From Microtetraspora glauca (GTDB lineage: Bacteria; Actinomycetota; Actinomycetes; Streptomycetales; Streptomycetaceae): a DNA stretch of 64,000 nucleotides. Below the pieces are notes generated by a model. The model made no database searches, was not told where the DNA came from, and saw only the letters and a program-made list of their open reading frames with translations. Below are positions 17,412-27,343 of this stretch, piece by piece. The translations under genes were made by a program, and so were the position numbers. The DNA is taken from contig JOFO01000003.1 of NCBI GenBank assembly GCA_000721275.1, forward strand, positions 248,001 through 312,000, in the 5' to 3' direction. Within the stretch, counting starts at the first letter, position 1. The number at the start of each line of letters is the position of its first letter.

Positions 17412-18479
17412 TCAGTTGTCGTCCTCGTCGATCAGGAAGCCGCGCATCGGCGCCGGCGCCTGCTGCATCGGCTGCGGCGCCTGCGGCCGGACCGGAGCCA
17501 TCGGCTGCGTCATCGCCGGGGACATCTGCTGCTGACCGCCGTAGGACGGGGCGCCGCCCATCGACGGACCGCCGCCCATCGGGCTGTTGCCGCCGTACGA
17601 CGGGGCACCGGCACCGGCGGACGCCATGGACGGGGCCGGCGGCAGCGAGGCCGTGGCCGGGGTCCGCGGCGGGGCCAGCGAGTCGTCCGCCTGGGTCTCC
17701 AGCTGGCGCAGCTGCGACTCCAGGTAGGACTTCAGACGGGTCCGGTACTCGCGCTCGAAGCCGCGCAGGTCCTCGACCTTGCGCTCCAGCGTGGCGCGGG
17801 CGGACTCCAGGGAGCCCATCGCGACGCGGTGCTTCTCCTGCGCGTCCCGCTCCAGCGCGTCCGCCTTGGCGCGGGCGTCCCGCTCCAGGCCCTCGGCGCG
17901 GGAGCGCGCCTCGCCGACGATCTTGTTGGCCTCGGAGCGGGCCTCGGCGATCGCCTGGTCGGCGGTCTGCTGGGCCAGCGAGAGCACGCGGGCGGCGCTG
18001 TCGCCACCGGGCTGCTGCGGCGGCTGCGGCTGCATCTGCTGCTGCGGGTGACCCATGGGGCCGCCCTGCATCGGGCCGGGACCCATCGGACCGCCCTGCA
18101 TCGGGCCCGGACCCATGGGTCCGCCCTGCATGGGGCCGGCGGGAAGCTGAGGAGCGCCGGAAGGCAGCTGCGGCGGGCCCATCTGCGGCGGCTGCTGCTG
18201 TACCGGCGGACCGGATATGGCGGCGGGCACGGGGGCGCCGGGACCGGGACGGTTGTCCTGCGGCTCCGGCGGCTTGCGCATGGCCTGCTGCTGGTTCTGC
18301 GCGGCGGCGCGCGTCGCCGCGGCCAGCTTGGCGCGCAGGTCCTCGTTCTCGCGGAGCAGGCGGGTCAGCTCGGCCTCGACCTCGTCGAGAAAGGCATCGA
18401 CCTCGTCCTCGTCATAGCCTTCTCGCAGGCGGACGGTCGTGAACTGCTTGTTCCGCACGTCCTCGGGGGTCAGCGGCAT
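17412..18479 (-). CDS. divIVA: DivIVA / Wag31 polar growth protein
   Basis: A 355-aa coiled-coil protein that marks curved membranes and directs tip growth. The N-terminal membrane-binding domain starts MPLTPEDVRNKQF and includes REGYDEDEVDAFLDEVE; a first coiled coil runs to about residue 75. A long Pro/Gln/Met/Gly linker (about residues 80-165) contains MQGGPMGPGP repeats encoded by roughly 30-nt DNA repeats. A second coiled coil (about 165-270) precedes a low-complexity tail. Streptomyces DivIVA has this enlarged architecture. It is the last gene of the dcw unit and ends at a strong hairpin. Confidence 0.95.
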   Translation of the reverse strand: MPLTPEDVRNKQFTTVRLREGYDEDEVDAFLDEVEAELTRLLRENEDLRAKLAAATRAAAQNQQQAMRKPPEPQDNRPGPGAPVPAAISGPPVQQQPPQMGPPQLPSGAPQLPAGPMQGGPMGPGPMQGGPMGPGPMQGGPMGHPQQQMQPQPPQQPGGDSAARVLSLAQQTADQAIAEARSEANKIVGEARSRAEGLERDARAKADALERDAQEKHRVAMGSLESARATLERKVEDLRGFEREYRTRLKSYLESQLRQLETQADDSLAPPRTPATASLPPAPSMASAGAGAPSYGGNSPMGGGPSMGGAPSYGGQQQMSPAMTQPMAPVRPQAPQPMQQAPAPMRGFLIDEDDN

Positions 18480-18534
18480 CTCTTCTTCACCTCTACGTAG
18501 TCGTCGGCAGTCGGCAGGACCGTATCGTCCACAC

Positions 18535-18825
18535 TCACCTCGCGAGGGAGTTCACGACGGAGATGAGGATGTAGACGATGATCATCAGAACGAAGAAGGA
18601 CAGGTCGAGTGCCACGCCCCCGAGACGAAGCGGCGGGATGAGCCGCCGCAGAAGCTTGAGCGGTGGATCGGTGACAGTGTAGGTGGCCTCCAGAACGACC
18701 ACCATCGCCTTGCCGGGTTGCCATGAACGGGCGAACTGGAAGACGTAGTCCATGACCAGCCGGAAGATCAGAAAGACGAGGAAGCACATCAGCACGATGT
18801 AGACCACCTGCAGTGCGACGCCCAT
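18535..18825 (-). CDS. YggT family membrane protein
   Basis: A 96-aa protein with two hydrophobic segments (about residues 3-25 and 72-93) flanking the conserved loop TDPPLKLLRRLIPP. The family is found next to sepF and divIVA in Actinobacteria and Cyanobacteria. A role in division or envelope organisation is inferred from context. It sits between sepF and divIVA, 55 bp before the latter. Confidence 0.92.
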   Translation of the reverse strand: MGVALQVVYIVLMCFLVFLIFRLVMDYVFQFARSWQPGKAMVVVLEATYTVTDPPLKLLRRLIPPLRLGGVALDLSFFVLMIIVYILISVVNSLAR

Positions 18826-18902
18826 CCCGCGGTTCCCTCTCCCCTGGCTCTGCTCTCAGCTTGCTCCGGCCGCTCCCGCGGCCGGTCCGTCCGGTTTCGT
18901 TC

Positions 18903-19523
18903 TCAGCTCTGGTTGAAGAATCCGCCCTCTGCGATCCGGGCCTTGTCCTCCGCCGTGACATCGACGTTAGCAGGCGACAACAGGAACACCTTCTGCGTCA
19001 CGCGCTCAATGCTGCCATGGAGCCCGAAGACGAGTCCGGCGGCAAAGTCGACAAGTCGCTTCGCGTCCGTGTCGTCCATCTCCGTGAGGTTCATGATCAC
19101 CGGGGTGCCCTCACGGAAGTGTTCCCCGATGGTACGGGCCTCGTTGTAGGTCCGCGGGTGCAGCGTGGTGATGCGGTACGGCTCCCGCTCGGACACGACC
19201 TTGGGCATGATCACCGGTGCGTTCTTCTCCAGGCTCGGGCGTTCGGGTGTGATGGATGCCACGGGGGCAATTCGGGCCGGACGACCGCTTTCGGCGAGTA
19301 CCGGGGCAGAGTGGGCGACCGGCTCCCGGGGCGCGGGCGGCTGCACCACGCGCACCGGCTCCTCGCGCTCGATCTGGCGCGGCGGGGCCTGCCGGCGCTC
19401 CCGCTCGGGTTCCGGCTCCAGCTCGGGCTCGAAGTCGTCGTCGGGGTCGAAGCCCCGCCCGTCGTACCCATCGTCCTCCACGAGACCGAGGTAGACCGCC
19501 ATCTTGCGCATCGCGCCGGCCAT
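18903..19523 (-). CDS. sepF: Cell division protein SepF
   Basis: A 206-aa FtsZ-membrane linker that replaces FtsA in Actinobacteria. The N-terminal [16 protein letters not shown] is the amphipathic membrane helix; an acidic Pro-rich linker spans about residues 20-105; the C-terminal domain ([18 protein letters not shown] … [16 protein letters not shown] … [10 protein letters not shown]) is the FtsZ-binding dimerisation fold. The ATG at 19523 has GGAGG upstream; an internal ATG (MRKM) four codons later is an alternative. A 122-bp gap before it may hold its own promoter. Confidence 0.95.
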   Translation of the reverse strand: MAGAMRKMAVYLGLVEDDGYDGRGFDPDDDFEPELEPEPERERRQAPPRQIEREEPVRVVQPPAPREPVAHSAPVLAESGRPARIAPVASITPERPSLEKNAPVIMPKVVSEREPYRITTLHPRTYNEARTIGEHFREGTPVIMNLTEMDDTDAKRLVDFAAGLVFGLHGSIERVTQKVFLLSPANVDVTAEDKARIAEGGFFNQS

Positions 19524-19645
19524 GCTCCGATTCCTCCGCTCTGTGGTGGATCGGCCTCGTCACCAAGTGCCCGCGATCCACGGGGTCACCCCGCCGTTCG
19601 CGGAATGACCATATTTTCTGCTGTGGTCCGACCTGCTTCGCGACG

Positions 19646-20365
19646 TTACCCGAGCTTCGGGCGCACACCGAGTACCGCCGTACCGACGCGTACGTGTGTC
19701 GCCCCGGCAGCGATGGCGTCCTCGAGGTCCGCGCTCATGCCCGCCGACACCATGTTCGCAGCCGGACGGGCCGCGCGCAGGGCAGTCGACAAATCCATCA
19801 GCCGGTCGAAGGCGGCGCGTTGCCGTCCGGCGTACGCGCCGACGAGGGGCGCGACGGTCATCAGGCCGTCGAGCCGCAGTCCGGGCGCCGCGTCGACGGC
19901 CGACGCCAACTCCGCCACGCCGTCCGGCGCCACGCCGCCGCGGTCGCCCCGTCCGCCGGCCTCGGCGTCGAGGGCGACCTGGATCAGGCAGCCGAGCTCG
20001 CGTCCGGCCTTCTCCGCCGCGGCGGAGAGGGACGAGACGAGCTTGAGCCGGTCGACGGACTGCACCACATCGGCATAACCCACCACGGATCTGACCTTGT
20101 TGGTCTGCAACTGACCGACGAAGTGCCAGGTGAGATCGAGGTCGGCGCAGGCCGCCGCCTTGGGCGCGGCGTCCTGGTCGCGGTTCTCCGCCACGTGCCG
20201 CACGCCGAGCCCGTGCAGGATCCGCACGTCGCTCGCCGGGTAGGTCTTGGTGACCACGATGAGGGTCACGTCCTCGCGGGGGCGCCCGGCGGCGGCGCAG
20301 GCGGCCGCGATCCGCTCCTCCACCCGCGCGAGGTTCTCCGCGAGTTCGGCCTTACGGTCCGTCAT
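19646..20365 (-). CDS. PLP homeostasis protein, YggS/PROSC family
   Basis: A 239-aa TIM-barrel protein that binds pyridoxal 5'-phosphate and buffers vitamin B6 and amino-acid pools. The PLP lysine lies in LIVVTKTYP; HFVGQLQTNKV and the C-terminal MSAGMSADLEDAI … HVRVGTAVLG motifs are intact. It is placed between pgeF and sepF as in many Gram-positive dcw clusters; 5 bp separate it from pgeF, so it is co-transcribed. Confidence 0.95.
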   Translation of the reverse strand: MTDRKAELAENLARVEERIAAACAAAGRPREDVTLIVVTKTYPASDVRILHGLGVRHVAENRDQDAAPKAAACADLDLTWHFVGQLQTNKVRSVVGYADVVQSVDRLKLVSSLSAAAEKAGRELGCLIQVALDAEAGGRGDRGGVAPDGVAELASAVDAAPGLRLDGLMTVAPLVGAYAGRQRAAFDRLMDLSTALRAARPAANMVSAGMSADLEDAIAAGATHVRVGTAVLGVRPKLG

Positions 20366-20370
20366 GCCTC

Positions 20371-21105
20371 TTACCTGCCCAACCAGACATATCCCGCGAG
20401 TCGCCCCGTGGTGCGATCGCGTCGGTACGAGAAGTGGTCCCGGGACTCCAGGGTGCAGACCCCGGCGTCCGTGACGTCGGTGACCCCGAGCCGCGCCAGC
20501 TGGGCGCGGACCCCGGCGGCGACGTCGACGGCCGGGGTGCCCCAGCTGGTCTCGGCGTACGCGCCGGGTTCGACGGCGGCGACCTCGGCGCGCAGCGCCT
20601 CGGGGACCTCGTAGCAGCGTCCGCACACGGCGGGGCCGGTGCGGGCGGTGATCCGGCCGGGCTCGGCGCCGAGTCCGGTCATCGCCTCGACGGCGGCGGG
20701 GACGACCCCGGCGACCATGCCGGGGCGTCCGGCGTGGGCGGCGGCGACGACCCCGGCGACCGGGTCGGCGAGGAGGACGGGGACGCAGTCCGCGGTGAGG
20801 ACGGCGAGGCCGAGTCCGCGGCGGGTGGTGACGACCGCGTCGACGGCGGGGACGGCCCCGCCGTCCTCCCACGGCCCGTCGACCACGGCGACGCCGGCGC
20901 CGTGCACCTGGTTCATCCAGACCACGAGCGACGGGTCGAGCCCCAGCTCGGCGGCGGCGCGCGCCCGGTTGGCCCGGACGGCGGCGGGGTCGTCCCCGAC
21001 GGCCCCGCCGAGGTTGAGCTCCTCGTACGGAACGGCGCTCACCCCGCCCCACCGGTCGGTGAAGGCGAAGTGCGCGCCGTTCGTGGTGAAGCGGTGCCCT
21101 ATCAC
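20371..21105 (-). CDS. pgeF: Peptidoglycan editing factor PgeF (YfiH, laccase-domain)
   Basis: A 244-aa member of the YfiH/DUF152 family, linked to removal of misincorporated serine from peptidoglycan precursors and to purine nucleoside phosphorylase activity. The zinc-binding residues are visible in [23 protein letters not shown] and AAHAGRPG. Its GTG start overlaps the ftsZ stop by 4 bp (GTGA), so it is translationally coupled to FtsZ synthesis. Confidence 0.92.
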   Translation of the reverse strand: MIGHRFTTNGAHFAFTDRWGGVSAVPYEELNLGGAVGDDPAAVRANRARAAAELGLDPSLVVWMNQVHGAGVAVVDGPWEDGGAVPAVDAVVTTRRGLGLAVLTADCVPVLLADPVAGVVAAAHAGRPGMVAGVVPAAVEAMTGLGAEPGRITARTGPAVCGRCYEVPEALRAEVAAVEPGAYAETSWGTPAVDVAAGVRAQLARLGVTDVTDAGVCTLESRDHFSYRRDRTTGRLAGYVWLGR

Positions 21106-22313
21106 TTGAGGAAGTCCGGCACGTCCAGCTCCTCGGCGGGGCTGTCCGTGTACGGGCGGGCCGGCGGGACGACCGGCGGGGCGGGCGGCAGCGGCGCCTC
21201 GGCGGCCGGGGCCGGCTCGGCGGGGGCGGCCGGGGGCTCCTCGCGGGGCGTCACGGTGCCGAGGCCGCCGAGCGGGCGGGGGGTCTCGGTGACGCGGGGG
21301 GCCGGGGCCGGCTCCTCGCGCTTGGCGGAGACCGAGCCGATGATGTTGTCCCGGCGGGCCGGCGGCTGGCCGCCGTCGAAGCCGGCCGCGATGACGGTGA
21401 CCCGGACCTCGTCGCCGAGGGCGTCGTCGATGACGGCGCCGAAGATGATGTTGGCCTCCGGGTGGGCGGCCTCGCTGACCAGCTGGGCGGCCTCGTTGAT
21501 CTCGAAGAGGCCGAGGTCGCTGCCGCCGGAGATGGAGAGCAGCACGCCGCGGGCGCCGTCGATGGACGCCTCCAGGAGCGGCGAGGAGATCGCCATCTCG
21601 GCGGCGGCCACCGCGCGGTCGTCGCCGCGGGCGGAACCGATGCCCATGAGGGCGGAACCGGCCTCGGACATGACCGACTTGACGTCGGCGAAGTCGAGGT
21701 TGATCAGACCCGGGGTGGTGATCAGGTCGGTGATGCCCTGGACGCCGCTGAGCAGGACCTGGTCGGCCGACTTGAAGGCGTCGAGGACGGACACCTGGCG
21801 GTCCGAGATGGACAGCAGGCGGTCGTTGGGGATGACGATGAGGGTGTCGACCTCTTCGCGGAGCTCGGCGATGCCGTCCTCCGCCTGGTTGGCGCGGCGC
21901 CGGCCCTCGAAGGTGAAGGGGCGGGTGACCACGCCGATGGTCAGGGCGCCGAGCGAGCGCGCGATGTTGGCGACGACGGGCGCGCCGCCGGTGCCGGTGC
22001 CGCCGCCCTCGCCGGCGGTGACGAAGACCATGTCGGCCCCCTTGAGGACCTCCTCGATCTCCTCGCGGTGGTCCTCGGCGGCCTTGCGGCCGACGGCCGG
22101 GTTGGCCCCGGCCCCGAGGCCGCGGGTGAGTTCGCGGCCGACGTCGAGCTTGACGTCGGCGTCGCTCATCAACAGTGCCTGTGCGTCGGTGTTGATGGCG
22201 ATGAACTCGACACCCTTGAGACCGACCTCGATCATTCGGTTGATGGCATTGACACCACCGCCGCCGACACCGATGACCTTGATGACTGCGAGGTAGTTCT
22301 GCGGTGCTGCCAC
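21102..22313 (-). CDS. ftsZ: Cell division GTPase FtsZ
   Basis: A 403-aa tubulin homologue forming the Z-ring or Z-ladder. The GTP-binding signature GGGTGTG is at residues 103-109, the synergy loop reads [11 protein letters not shown], and the C-terminal peptide DVPDFLK binds SepF and FtsW partners after a variable Pro/Glu linker. The start GTG at 22313 ([15 protein letters not shown]) is chosen because it matches known Streptomyces FtsZ; an in-frame start 12 codons upstream is open but atypical. Promoter elements lie in the ftsQ–ftsZ gap, where sporulation control of ftsZ is known to act in Streptomyces. Confidence 0.97.
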   Translation of the reverse strand: MAAPQNYLAVIKVIGVGGGGVNAINRMIEVGLKGVEFIAINTDAQALLMSDADVKLDVGRELTRGLGAGANPAVGRKAAEDHREEIEEVLKGADMVFVTAGEGGGTGTGGAPVVANIARSLGALTIGVVTRPFTFEGRRRANQAEDGIAELREEVDTLIVIPNDRLLSISDRQVSVLDAFKSADQVLLSGVQGITDLITTPGLINLDFADVKSVMSEAGSALMGIGSARGDDRAVAAAEMAISSPLLEASIDGARGVLLSISGGSDLGLFEINEAAQLVSEAAHPEANIIFGAVIDDALGDEVRVTVIAAGFDGGQPPARRDNIIGSVSAKREEPAPAPRVTETPRPLGGLGTVTPREEPPAAPAEPAPAAEAPLPPAPPVVPPARPYTDSPAEELDVPDFLK

Positions 22314-22411
22314 GTCGAAGGCCTCTCGCCTCGAGTTACGTGTCGTCATTGCGCGGTGGTTGGCGCGCCGCGACGACGGATGCCGATGGGGTGGTCCGTT
22401 GCGCCGACCCC

Positions 22412-22502
22412 AACCCTAACGTTGAAGTTTAGGGTTACCAGTGTCTCTGTTCGCTGGACTCTTCCGAACAGGACACTAAGTCGACTAGCCGCGCGCGTTC
22501 AA
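22412..22502 (-). promoter_or_regulatory. ftsZ promoter and inverted repeat in the ftsQ–ftsZ gap
   Basis: On the minus strand TTGAAC (22497-22502), an 18-nt spacer and TAGTGT (22473-22478) make a good vegetative promoter starting near 22466. Downstream, in the leader, AACCCTAA (22412-22419) and TTAGGGTT (22429-22436) form a perfect 8-bp dyad with a 9-nt centre, either an operator or an RNA hairpin. A second possible -10, TAGGGT, lies at 22534-22539. Several promoters are known in this gap in S. coelicolor, including a sporulation-specific one; I cannot tell which is which here. Confidence 0.55.
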
Positions 22503-22592
22503 CGAACACGCCGAACCTCCCGTTTTTCTTTTCACCCTATGTGATCACCCGTAGCGGTGGCCAACCAGGGTGCTGGCCAGCGCCGATGCGCG

Positions 22593-23396
22593 TCAACTCC
22601 CTGAGGAGGCGGGTGCGCTGGGGGCACTTACGTCGAAGTGCCCCGCTTTGGGGGTCGCCTTCATGAGGGCGGTGAGCACGCGGGCCTTCGCGGGCCCGTG
22701 TTCGGCACTCCCCCAGAAGACGGTGCGATCCCGGGTCAGTTCCAGAGTGACGGAATCGTACGAGGAGAGGCGTACGACACGAGTGTCCTTCGCGATCGCG
22801 TCCGGGAGTTCACTCCGAACGCGCACCGCCTCGGCCAGCAGCCGGTCCGCGTCGAACCGGCGCAGGCTGGGTGAAGCGGCCACGTCGAGGACGAGCCGGG
22901 GCACACCGCGGGGCGGGGTGGTGACGGTCGCGAACGGGACGGCCGCGGAGTCCACTTCGGTAAATGCTCCCCGCTTCTCCAGAAGGAGCACGGGTTTCCG
23001 TTCGGTCACTTTCAGACCGATTCCGCGCGGCCAGGACCGGAATACGTCGACGGAGGCGATCCGGGGCAGTTTCTCCCTGAGCCGTGCCTCGATGCCGTCG
23101 GTGTCGACGGTGACCAGCGGCGCGCCGACCGGGACGGCGGCGACGGCCTCGACCTCGGCCGGGGTGAGCACCGCCGTGCCGGAAGTCTTCACATGTTCCA
23201 CACGGAACCAGGTCGATCCGTAGAGGGCCCAGACCGTGCCGCCGGCGAGCAGGAGCACGCCGACGGCGATCAGGGCGAGCCGCAGTCCGGTCAGCCGGAC
23301 GCCTCGGCGCGCGCCCTCCGGCGGGGGCTGCCGGTCCGACGGTCCCTTCGGTCCGCTGGTGCCGCTCTTCTCCGCGGTCGTCGGTCCGGCTGCCAC
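22593..23396 (-). CDS. ftsQ: Cell division protein FtsQ
   Basis: A 267-aa bitopic divisome protein. A cytoplasmic Pro/Ser-rich tail of about 37 residues precedes one membrane span (about 38-58), then a POTRA domain beginning STWFRVEHVKTSG and the FtsQ beta domain with SVDVFRSWPRGIGLKVTER. It scaffolds FtsL/DivIC and the FtsWI synthase. The GTG start lies 25 bp after murG. No second start is better supported. Confidence 0.94.
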   Translation of the reverse strand: MAAGPTTAEKSGTSGPKGPSDRQPPPEGARRGVRLTGLRLALIAVGVLLLAGGTVWALYGSTWFRVEHVKTSGTAVLTPAEVEAVAAVPVGAPLVTVDTDGIEARLREKLPRIASVDVFRSWPRGIGLKVTERKPVLLLEKRGAFTEVDSAAVPFATVTTPPRGVPRLVLDVAASPSLRRFDADRLLAEAVRVRSELPDAIAKDTRVVRLSSYDSVTLELTRDRTVFWGSAEHGPAKARVLTALMKATPKAGHFDVSAPSAPASSGS

Positions 23397-23421
23397 GCGC
23401 GCCTCTTCCCTCGGTCCTCCG

Positions 23422-24516
23422 CTACGCCTGTCGGCGGGCGGCGATCGCCTCGTACACCATGCCGACGAGCAGGTCGTCGGCGTCCCGGCGGCCGAACTCG
23501 GAGGCGGCGCGGGACATCTCGTACAGCCGGTGCGGATCGGCCAGCACGGGCAGGACGTTGGCCTGCACCCACTGCGGCGACAGCTCCGCGTCGTCGACGA
23601 GGAGTCCGCCGCCGGCCTTGACCACCGGCTGCGCGTTGAGCCGCTGTTCGCCGTTGCCGATGGGCAGCGGGACGTAGGCGGCGGGCAGCCCGACGGCCGA
23701 GAGCTCGGCGACGGTCATGGCGCCGGCGCGGCAGAGCATCATGTCGGCCGCGGCGTACGCGAGATCCATCCGGTCCACGTACGGTACCGGGACGTACGGC
23801 GGCATCCCGGGCATGTTGTCGACCCGCGGCAGTTCGTTCTTGGGGCCGACCGCGTGCAGGATCTGGATGCCGGAGCGCTGGAGCACCGGGGCGACCTGCT
23901 GGACGACCTCGTTGAGCCGGCGGGCGCCCTGGGAGCCGCCGGAGACCAGCAGCGTGGGCAGGTTGGGGTCGAGGCCGAAGGCGGCGCGCGCCTCGGGCCG
24001 GACCCGGGCCCGGTCGAGGGTGGCGATGGTGTGCCGCAGCGGGATGCCGATGTAACGGGCGTTCCGCAGCTTGGAGTCCGGGGTGGCGACGGCGACCCCG
24101 GCGGCGTACCGGGAGCCGATCTTGTTGGCCAGGCCGGGCCGGGCGTTGGCCTCGTGGACCACGATCGGCACGCCGAGGCGCTTGGCGGCGAGGTAGCCGG
24201 GGAGCGCCACGTATCCGCCGAAGCCGACCACGCAGTCCGCCTTGGTCCGCTCCAGGACCTGCTCGGCGGCCTTGATGGTGCCGCGCAGGCGCCCGGGGAC
24301 GGTGATCAGCTCCGGGGTGGGCTTGCGGGGCAGCGGTACGGCGGGGATGAGCGCCAGTTCGTAGCCCCGCTCGGGGACGAGCCGGGTCTCCAGGCCCTTC
24401 TCCGTGCCCAGCGCCGTGATGCCCACGCTCGGGTCCTGCCTGCGCAGGGCGTCCGCGAGGGCGAGCGCCGGCTCGATGTGACCGGCGGTCCCCCCGCCGG
24501 CGAGTACGACATGCAC
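23422..24516 (-). CDS. murG: MurG, UDP-GlcNAc:lipid I N-acetylglucosaminyltransferase
   Basis: A 364-aa GT28 glycosyltransferase on the inner face of the membrane that converts lipid I to lipid II. The N-terminal glycine loop [16 protein letters not shown] binds the acceptor, and [14 protein letters not shown] and the C-terminal [17 protein letters not shown] block bind UDP-GlcNAc. Length is standard. It starts 6 bp after ftsW and is followed by ftsQ. Confidence 0.96.
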   Translation of the reverse strand: MHVVLAGGGTAGHIEPALALADALRRQDPSVGITALGTEKGLETRLVPERGYELALIPAVPLPRKPTPELITVPGRLRGTIKAAEQVLERTKADCVVGFGGYVALPGYLAAKRLGVPIVVHEANARPGLANKIGSRYAAGVAVATPDSKLRNARYIGIPLRHTIATLDRARVRPEARAAFGLDPNLPTLLVSGGSQGARRLNEVVQQVAPVLQRSGIQILHAVGPKNELPRVDNMPGMPPYVPVPYVDRMDLAYAAADMMLCRAGAMTVAELSAVGLPAAYVPLPIGNGEQRLNAQPVVKAGGGLLVDDAELSPQWVQANVLPVLADPHRLYEMSRAASEFGRRDADDLLVGMVYEAIAARRQA

Positions 24517-24522
24517 CGAAAT

Positions 24523-25863
24523 TCACCGCTCTCCGGACGGGCGCTTCTTGACGCGCCGTCGCATCGACTTCCATCTCACCCCGGCCCGCTTGCCCCATCC
24601 GGGGCGGCGCATGGCCAGGGCCGCTTTCGCGGCGGGTTCCTGTCGCGCGAAGGCGATCAGGAGCCCGACGGCGAACATGGTCGGCAGCAGGGCCGACCCC
24701 CCGTACGAGAACAGCGGGAGCGGGACGCCGGCGATCGGCAGCAGACCGAGCACCGCACCGATGTTGATCACGGCCTGGGCCGTGATCCAGGTGGTCACGC
24801 CTCCCGCGGCGAATCGAACGAAGGGGTCCTCCGTGCGTCCGGCCACGCGGATACCCGCATAGCCTAGGGCCGCGAACAGGGCGACGACCGACAGCGTCCC
24901 CGCGAGGCCCAGTTCCTCACCGGTCACCGCGAAGATGAAGTCGGTGTGCGCTTCGGGCAGTTGACCCCATTTTTCCACACTCGCACCGAGCCCGGAACCG
25001 AACCATCCGCCCGACGCCAGAGCATAGATTCCGTGCGCGGCCTGGAGGCACGGGGCCCCCTCGCCACCCGGATCGGTGGCGCCGATGCACTGGAAGCGCC
25101 GCATCCGGTTGGCGTTGGTCCTGATGAGCAGCACACCGATCGTGGTGGCCACCACGAGCACGCCGACGAAGAGCCGGGTGGGGGCGCCGGCCGTCCACAG
25201 CAGTCCGAAGAGGATCGCCGTGAGGATGATCGCGGTGCCCATGTCGCCGCCGAGCATGATCAGCCCCAGCAGCATGAAGGCCCCCGGCACCAGCGGCACG
25301 AGCATGTGCTTCCACTGGGCGAGGAGCTTCATGTCCTGTTTACGGGCGAGCAGGTCGGCGCCCCACAGGATGAGGCCCAGCTTGCCGAACTCGCTGGGCT
25401 GGAGCATGAACGGGCCGCCGAGCGAGATCCAGTTCTGGTTGCCGCCGACGGAATGCCCTATCCCCGGGATCTGCACGAGCACCATGAGGAAGACCGCGCC
25501 GACCAGGATCGGGTAGGCGAGCGCCCGGTGCAGCTTCACCGGCATCCGGGAGGCGACGAGCAGCAGCCCGGTGCCCAGGAGCGCGGCGAAGAACTGCTTC
25601 CGGAAGAAGTAGGAGGGCACCAGCTCGTAGCGGAGGGCCGTGATCATCGAGGCGGAGTAGACCATCACCAGGCCGAGCGTGGTGATGAGCAGCCCCGCGC
25701 CGATGATCACGTAGTACGCCGTGAGCGGCCGGTCCCAGGCCCGTCGCGCCCGCGTGTAGAGCCCGCGTACGCCTCCGCCGCGCGCCCCTCGCGGGGGTAC
25801 CGGCACCCGCCCTCCGCCCGGTCGGGCGGAGGGCCGGCGTGCCCCGGCGATCTTGCTCGGCAT
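24523..25863 (-). CDS. ftsW: FtsW, SEDS-family septal peptidoglycan glycosyltransferase
   Basis: A 446-aa protein with about ten membrane spans that polymerises lipid II at the septum with FtsI. A basic Pro/Arg-rich cytoplasmic start (about 45 residues) precedes the first span TAYYVIIGAGLLITTLGLVM. SEDS signatures include GGNQNWISLGGPFMLQPSE and the C-terminal PLFSYGGSALLPTM. The ATG start has GGAGGGGG about 11 nt upstream. A 55-bp gap separates it from murD. The tail is highly basic. Confidence 0.96.
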   Translation of the reverse strand: MPSKIAGARRPSARPGGGRVPVPPRGARGGGVRGLYTRARRAWDRPLTAYYVIIGAGLLITTLGLVMVYSASMITALRYELVPSYFFRKQFFAALLGTGLLLVASRMPVKLHRALAYPILVGAVFLMVLVQIPGIGHSVGGNQNWISLGGPFMLQPSEFGKLGLILWGADLLARKQDMKLLAQWKHMLVPLVPGAFMLLGLIMLGGDMGTAIILTAILFGLLWTAGAPTRLFVGVLVVATTIGVLLIRTNANRMRRFQCIGATDPGGEGAPCLQAAHGIYALASGGWFGSGLGASVEKWGQLPEAHTDFIFAVTGEELGLAGTLSVVALFAALGYAGIRVAGRTEDPFVRFAAGGVTTWITAQAVINIGAVLGLLPIAGVPLPLFSYGGSALLPTMFAVGLLIAFARQEPAAKAALAMRRPGWGKRAGVRWKSMRRRVKKRPSGER

Positions 25864-25918
25864 GGTTCGCTGCCCCCTCCGGTCAGGCCCGGTAGGCCGG
25901 ACCCTCGCAGTGGTCGGG

Positions 25919-27343
25919 TCAGGCGTCCCCGGTGGCGGCGAGGGCGCGGACCGCGTCCGCGAACGCCTCGCCCCGCTTGGTGTAGTTGGTGAACATGTCC
26001 ATCGAGGCGCAGGCCGGGGCCAGGAGGACGGTGTCCCCCGGGCGGGCGAGCCGGGCCGCCTCGCGGACCGCCTCGGACATCGCCCCAGTGTCGGTCCGGT
26101 CGAGGTCCACCACCGGGACCTCCGGGGCGTGTCGCGCCAGCGCTTCGCGGATCAGCGCGCGGTCGGCGCCCATCAGGACGGCGCCGCGCAGCCGCTTCGC
26201 GGACTTCTGGACCAGCTCGTCGAAGGTGGCGCCCTTGGCGAGGCCGCCGGCGATCCAGACGATCGGGTCGTAGGCGGCCAACGAGGCTTCGGCGGCGTGG
26301 GTGTTGGTGGCCTTGGAGTCGTCGACGTACGTCACGCCGCCGACCTCTTCGACCAGTTCGATCCGGTGCGGGTCCGGGCGGAAGGCCCGCAGACCGTCCC
26401 GTACCGCCTTGGGCTCGACGCCGAAGGCGCGGGCGAGGGCGGCGGCGGCGAGCGCGTTGGCGATGTTGTGCGGGGCCGGCGGCTGCACGTCGGCGACCTC
26501 GGCGAGCTCCTGGGCGTTCTTCTGCCGGTTGGCGACGAAGGCCCGGTCGACGAGGACGTCCTCGACGACGCCGAGCTGCGAGGGGCCGGGGACGCCGAGG
26601 GTGAAGCCGATGGCGCGGCAGCCCTCCTCGACGTCGGCCTCGCGGACCAGGTCCTCGGTCACCGGGTCGGCGACGTTGTACACGCAGGCGACCTGGTTGC
26701 CCTCGTAGATCCGGCCCTTGTCGGCGGCGTACGCCTCCATGGAGCCGTGCCAGTCGAGGTGGTCGGGCGCCAGGTTGAGCACGGCGGCCGAGTGGGCGCG
26801 CACGGAGGGCGCCCAGTGCAGCTGGTAGCTGGACAGCTCGACGGCGAGCACGTCGTACGTCTCCTCGCCGAGGACGGCGTCGAGGAGCGAGACGCCGATG
26901 TTGCCGACGGCGGCGGTCCGCAGCCCGGCGGCCTCCAGGATGGAGGCGAGCATCCGGGTGGTGGTGGTCTTGCCGTTGGTGCCGGTGACCGCCAGCCACG
27001 GGGCCGCGCCGGGGCCCCGCAGGCGCCACGCCAGCTCGACGTCGCCCCAGACCTCCACGCCCGCCTCGGCGGCGGCCTTGAAGAGCGGCTTGTCCGGCTG
27101 CCAGCCGGGGGTGGTGACGACCAGCTCGGTGCCGGCCGGCAGGGTCGCGCCGTCGCCGAGGCGGACGGTGATCCCCTCCGCCTCCAGCGCGGCGGCCTGC
27201 GTCCGGGAGCGCTCGTCGTCCCCGTCGTTGACGACGGTCACCACGGCGCCGCGGCCGGCCAGGGCCCGGGCGGCCGGGATGCCCGACACCCCGAGGCCCG
27301 CGACCGTGACGTGCTTGCCCTGCCAGTCCAGCTCTTCGCTCAC
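25919..27343 (-). CDS. murD: MurD, UDP-MurNAc-L-alanine:D-glutamate ligase
   Basis: A 474-aa ATP-dependent ligase adding D-Glu to the peptidoglycan precursor. The N-terminal nucleotide fold has [17 protein letters not shown], the ATP loop is [14 protein letters not shown], and the C-terminal domain carries [10 protein letters not shown]. The GTG start at 27343 gives a GTGA overlap with the mraY stop, the pattern repeated through this cluster; ATG at 27358 is an alternative five codons upstream. Confidence 0.95.
   Translation of the reverse strand: MSEELDWQGKHVTVAGLGVSGIPAARALAGRGAVVTVVNDGDDERSRTQAAALEAEGITVRLGDGATLPAGTELVVTTPGWQPDKPLFKAAAEAGVEVWGDVELAWRLRGPGAAPWLAVTGTNGKTTTTRMLASILEAAGLRTAAVGNIGVSLLDAVLGEETYDVLAVELSSYQLHWAPSVRAHSAAVLNLAPDHLDWHGSMEAYAADKGRIYEGNQVACVYNVADPVTEDLVREADVEEGCRAIGFTLGVPGPSQLGVVEDVLVDRAFVANRQKNAQELAEVADVQPPAPHNIANALAAAALARAFGVEPKAVRDGLRAFRPDPHRIELVEEVGGVTYVDDSKATNTHAAEASLAAYDPIVWIAGGLAKGATFDELVQKSAKRLRGAVLMGADRALIREALARHAPEVPVVDLDRTDTGAMSEAVREAARLARPGDTVLLAPACASMDMFTNYTKRGEAFADAVRALAATGDA

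Noticed and set aside
14234..18442. 1,402-aa open frame over ileS and divIVA
   Set aside because: Arg/Pro-rich shadow in the +1 frame of ileS that continues antisense through divIVA; no domain and no ribosome site.
22314..22349. Longer FtsZ N-terminus
   Set aside because: Known Streptomyces FtsZ begins at [14 protein letters not shown]; the extra 12 codons are not family-like.
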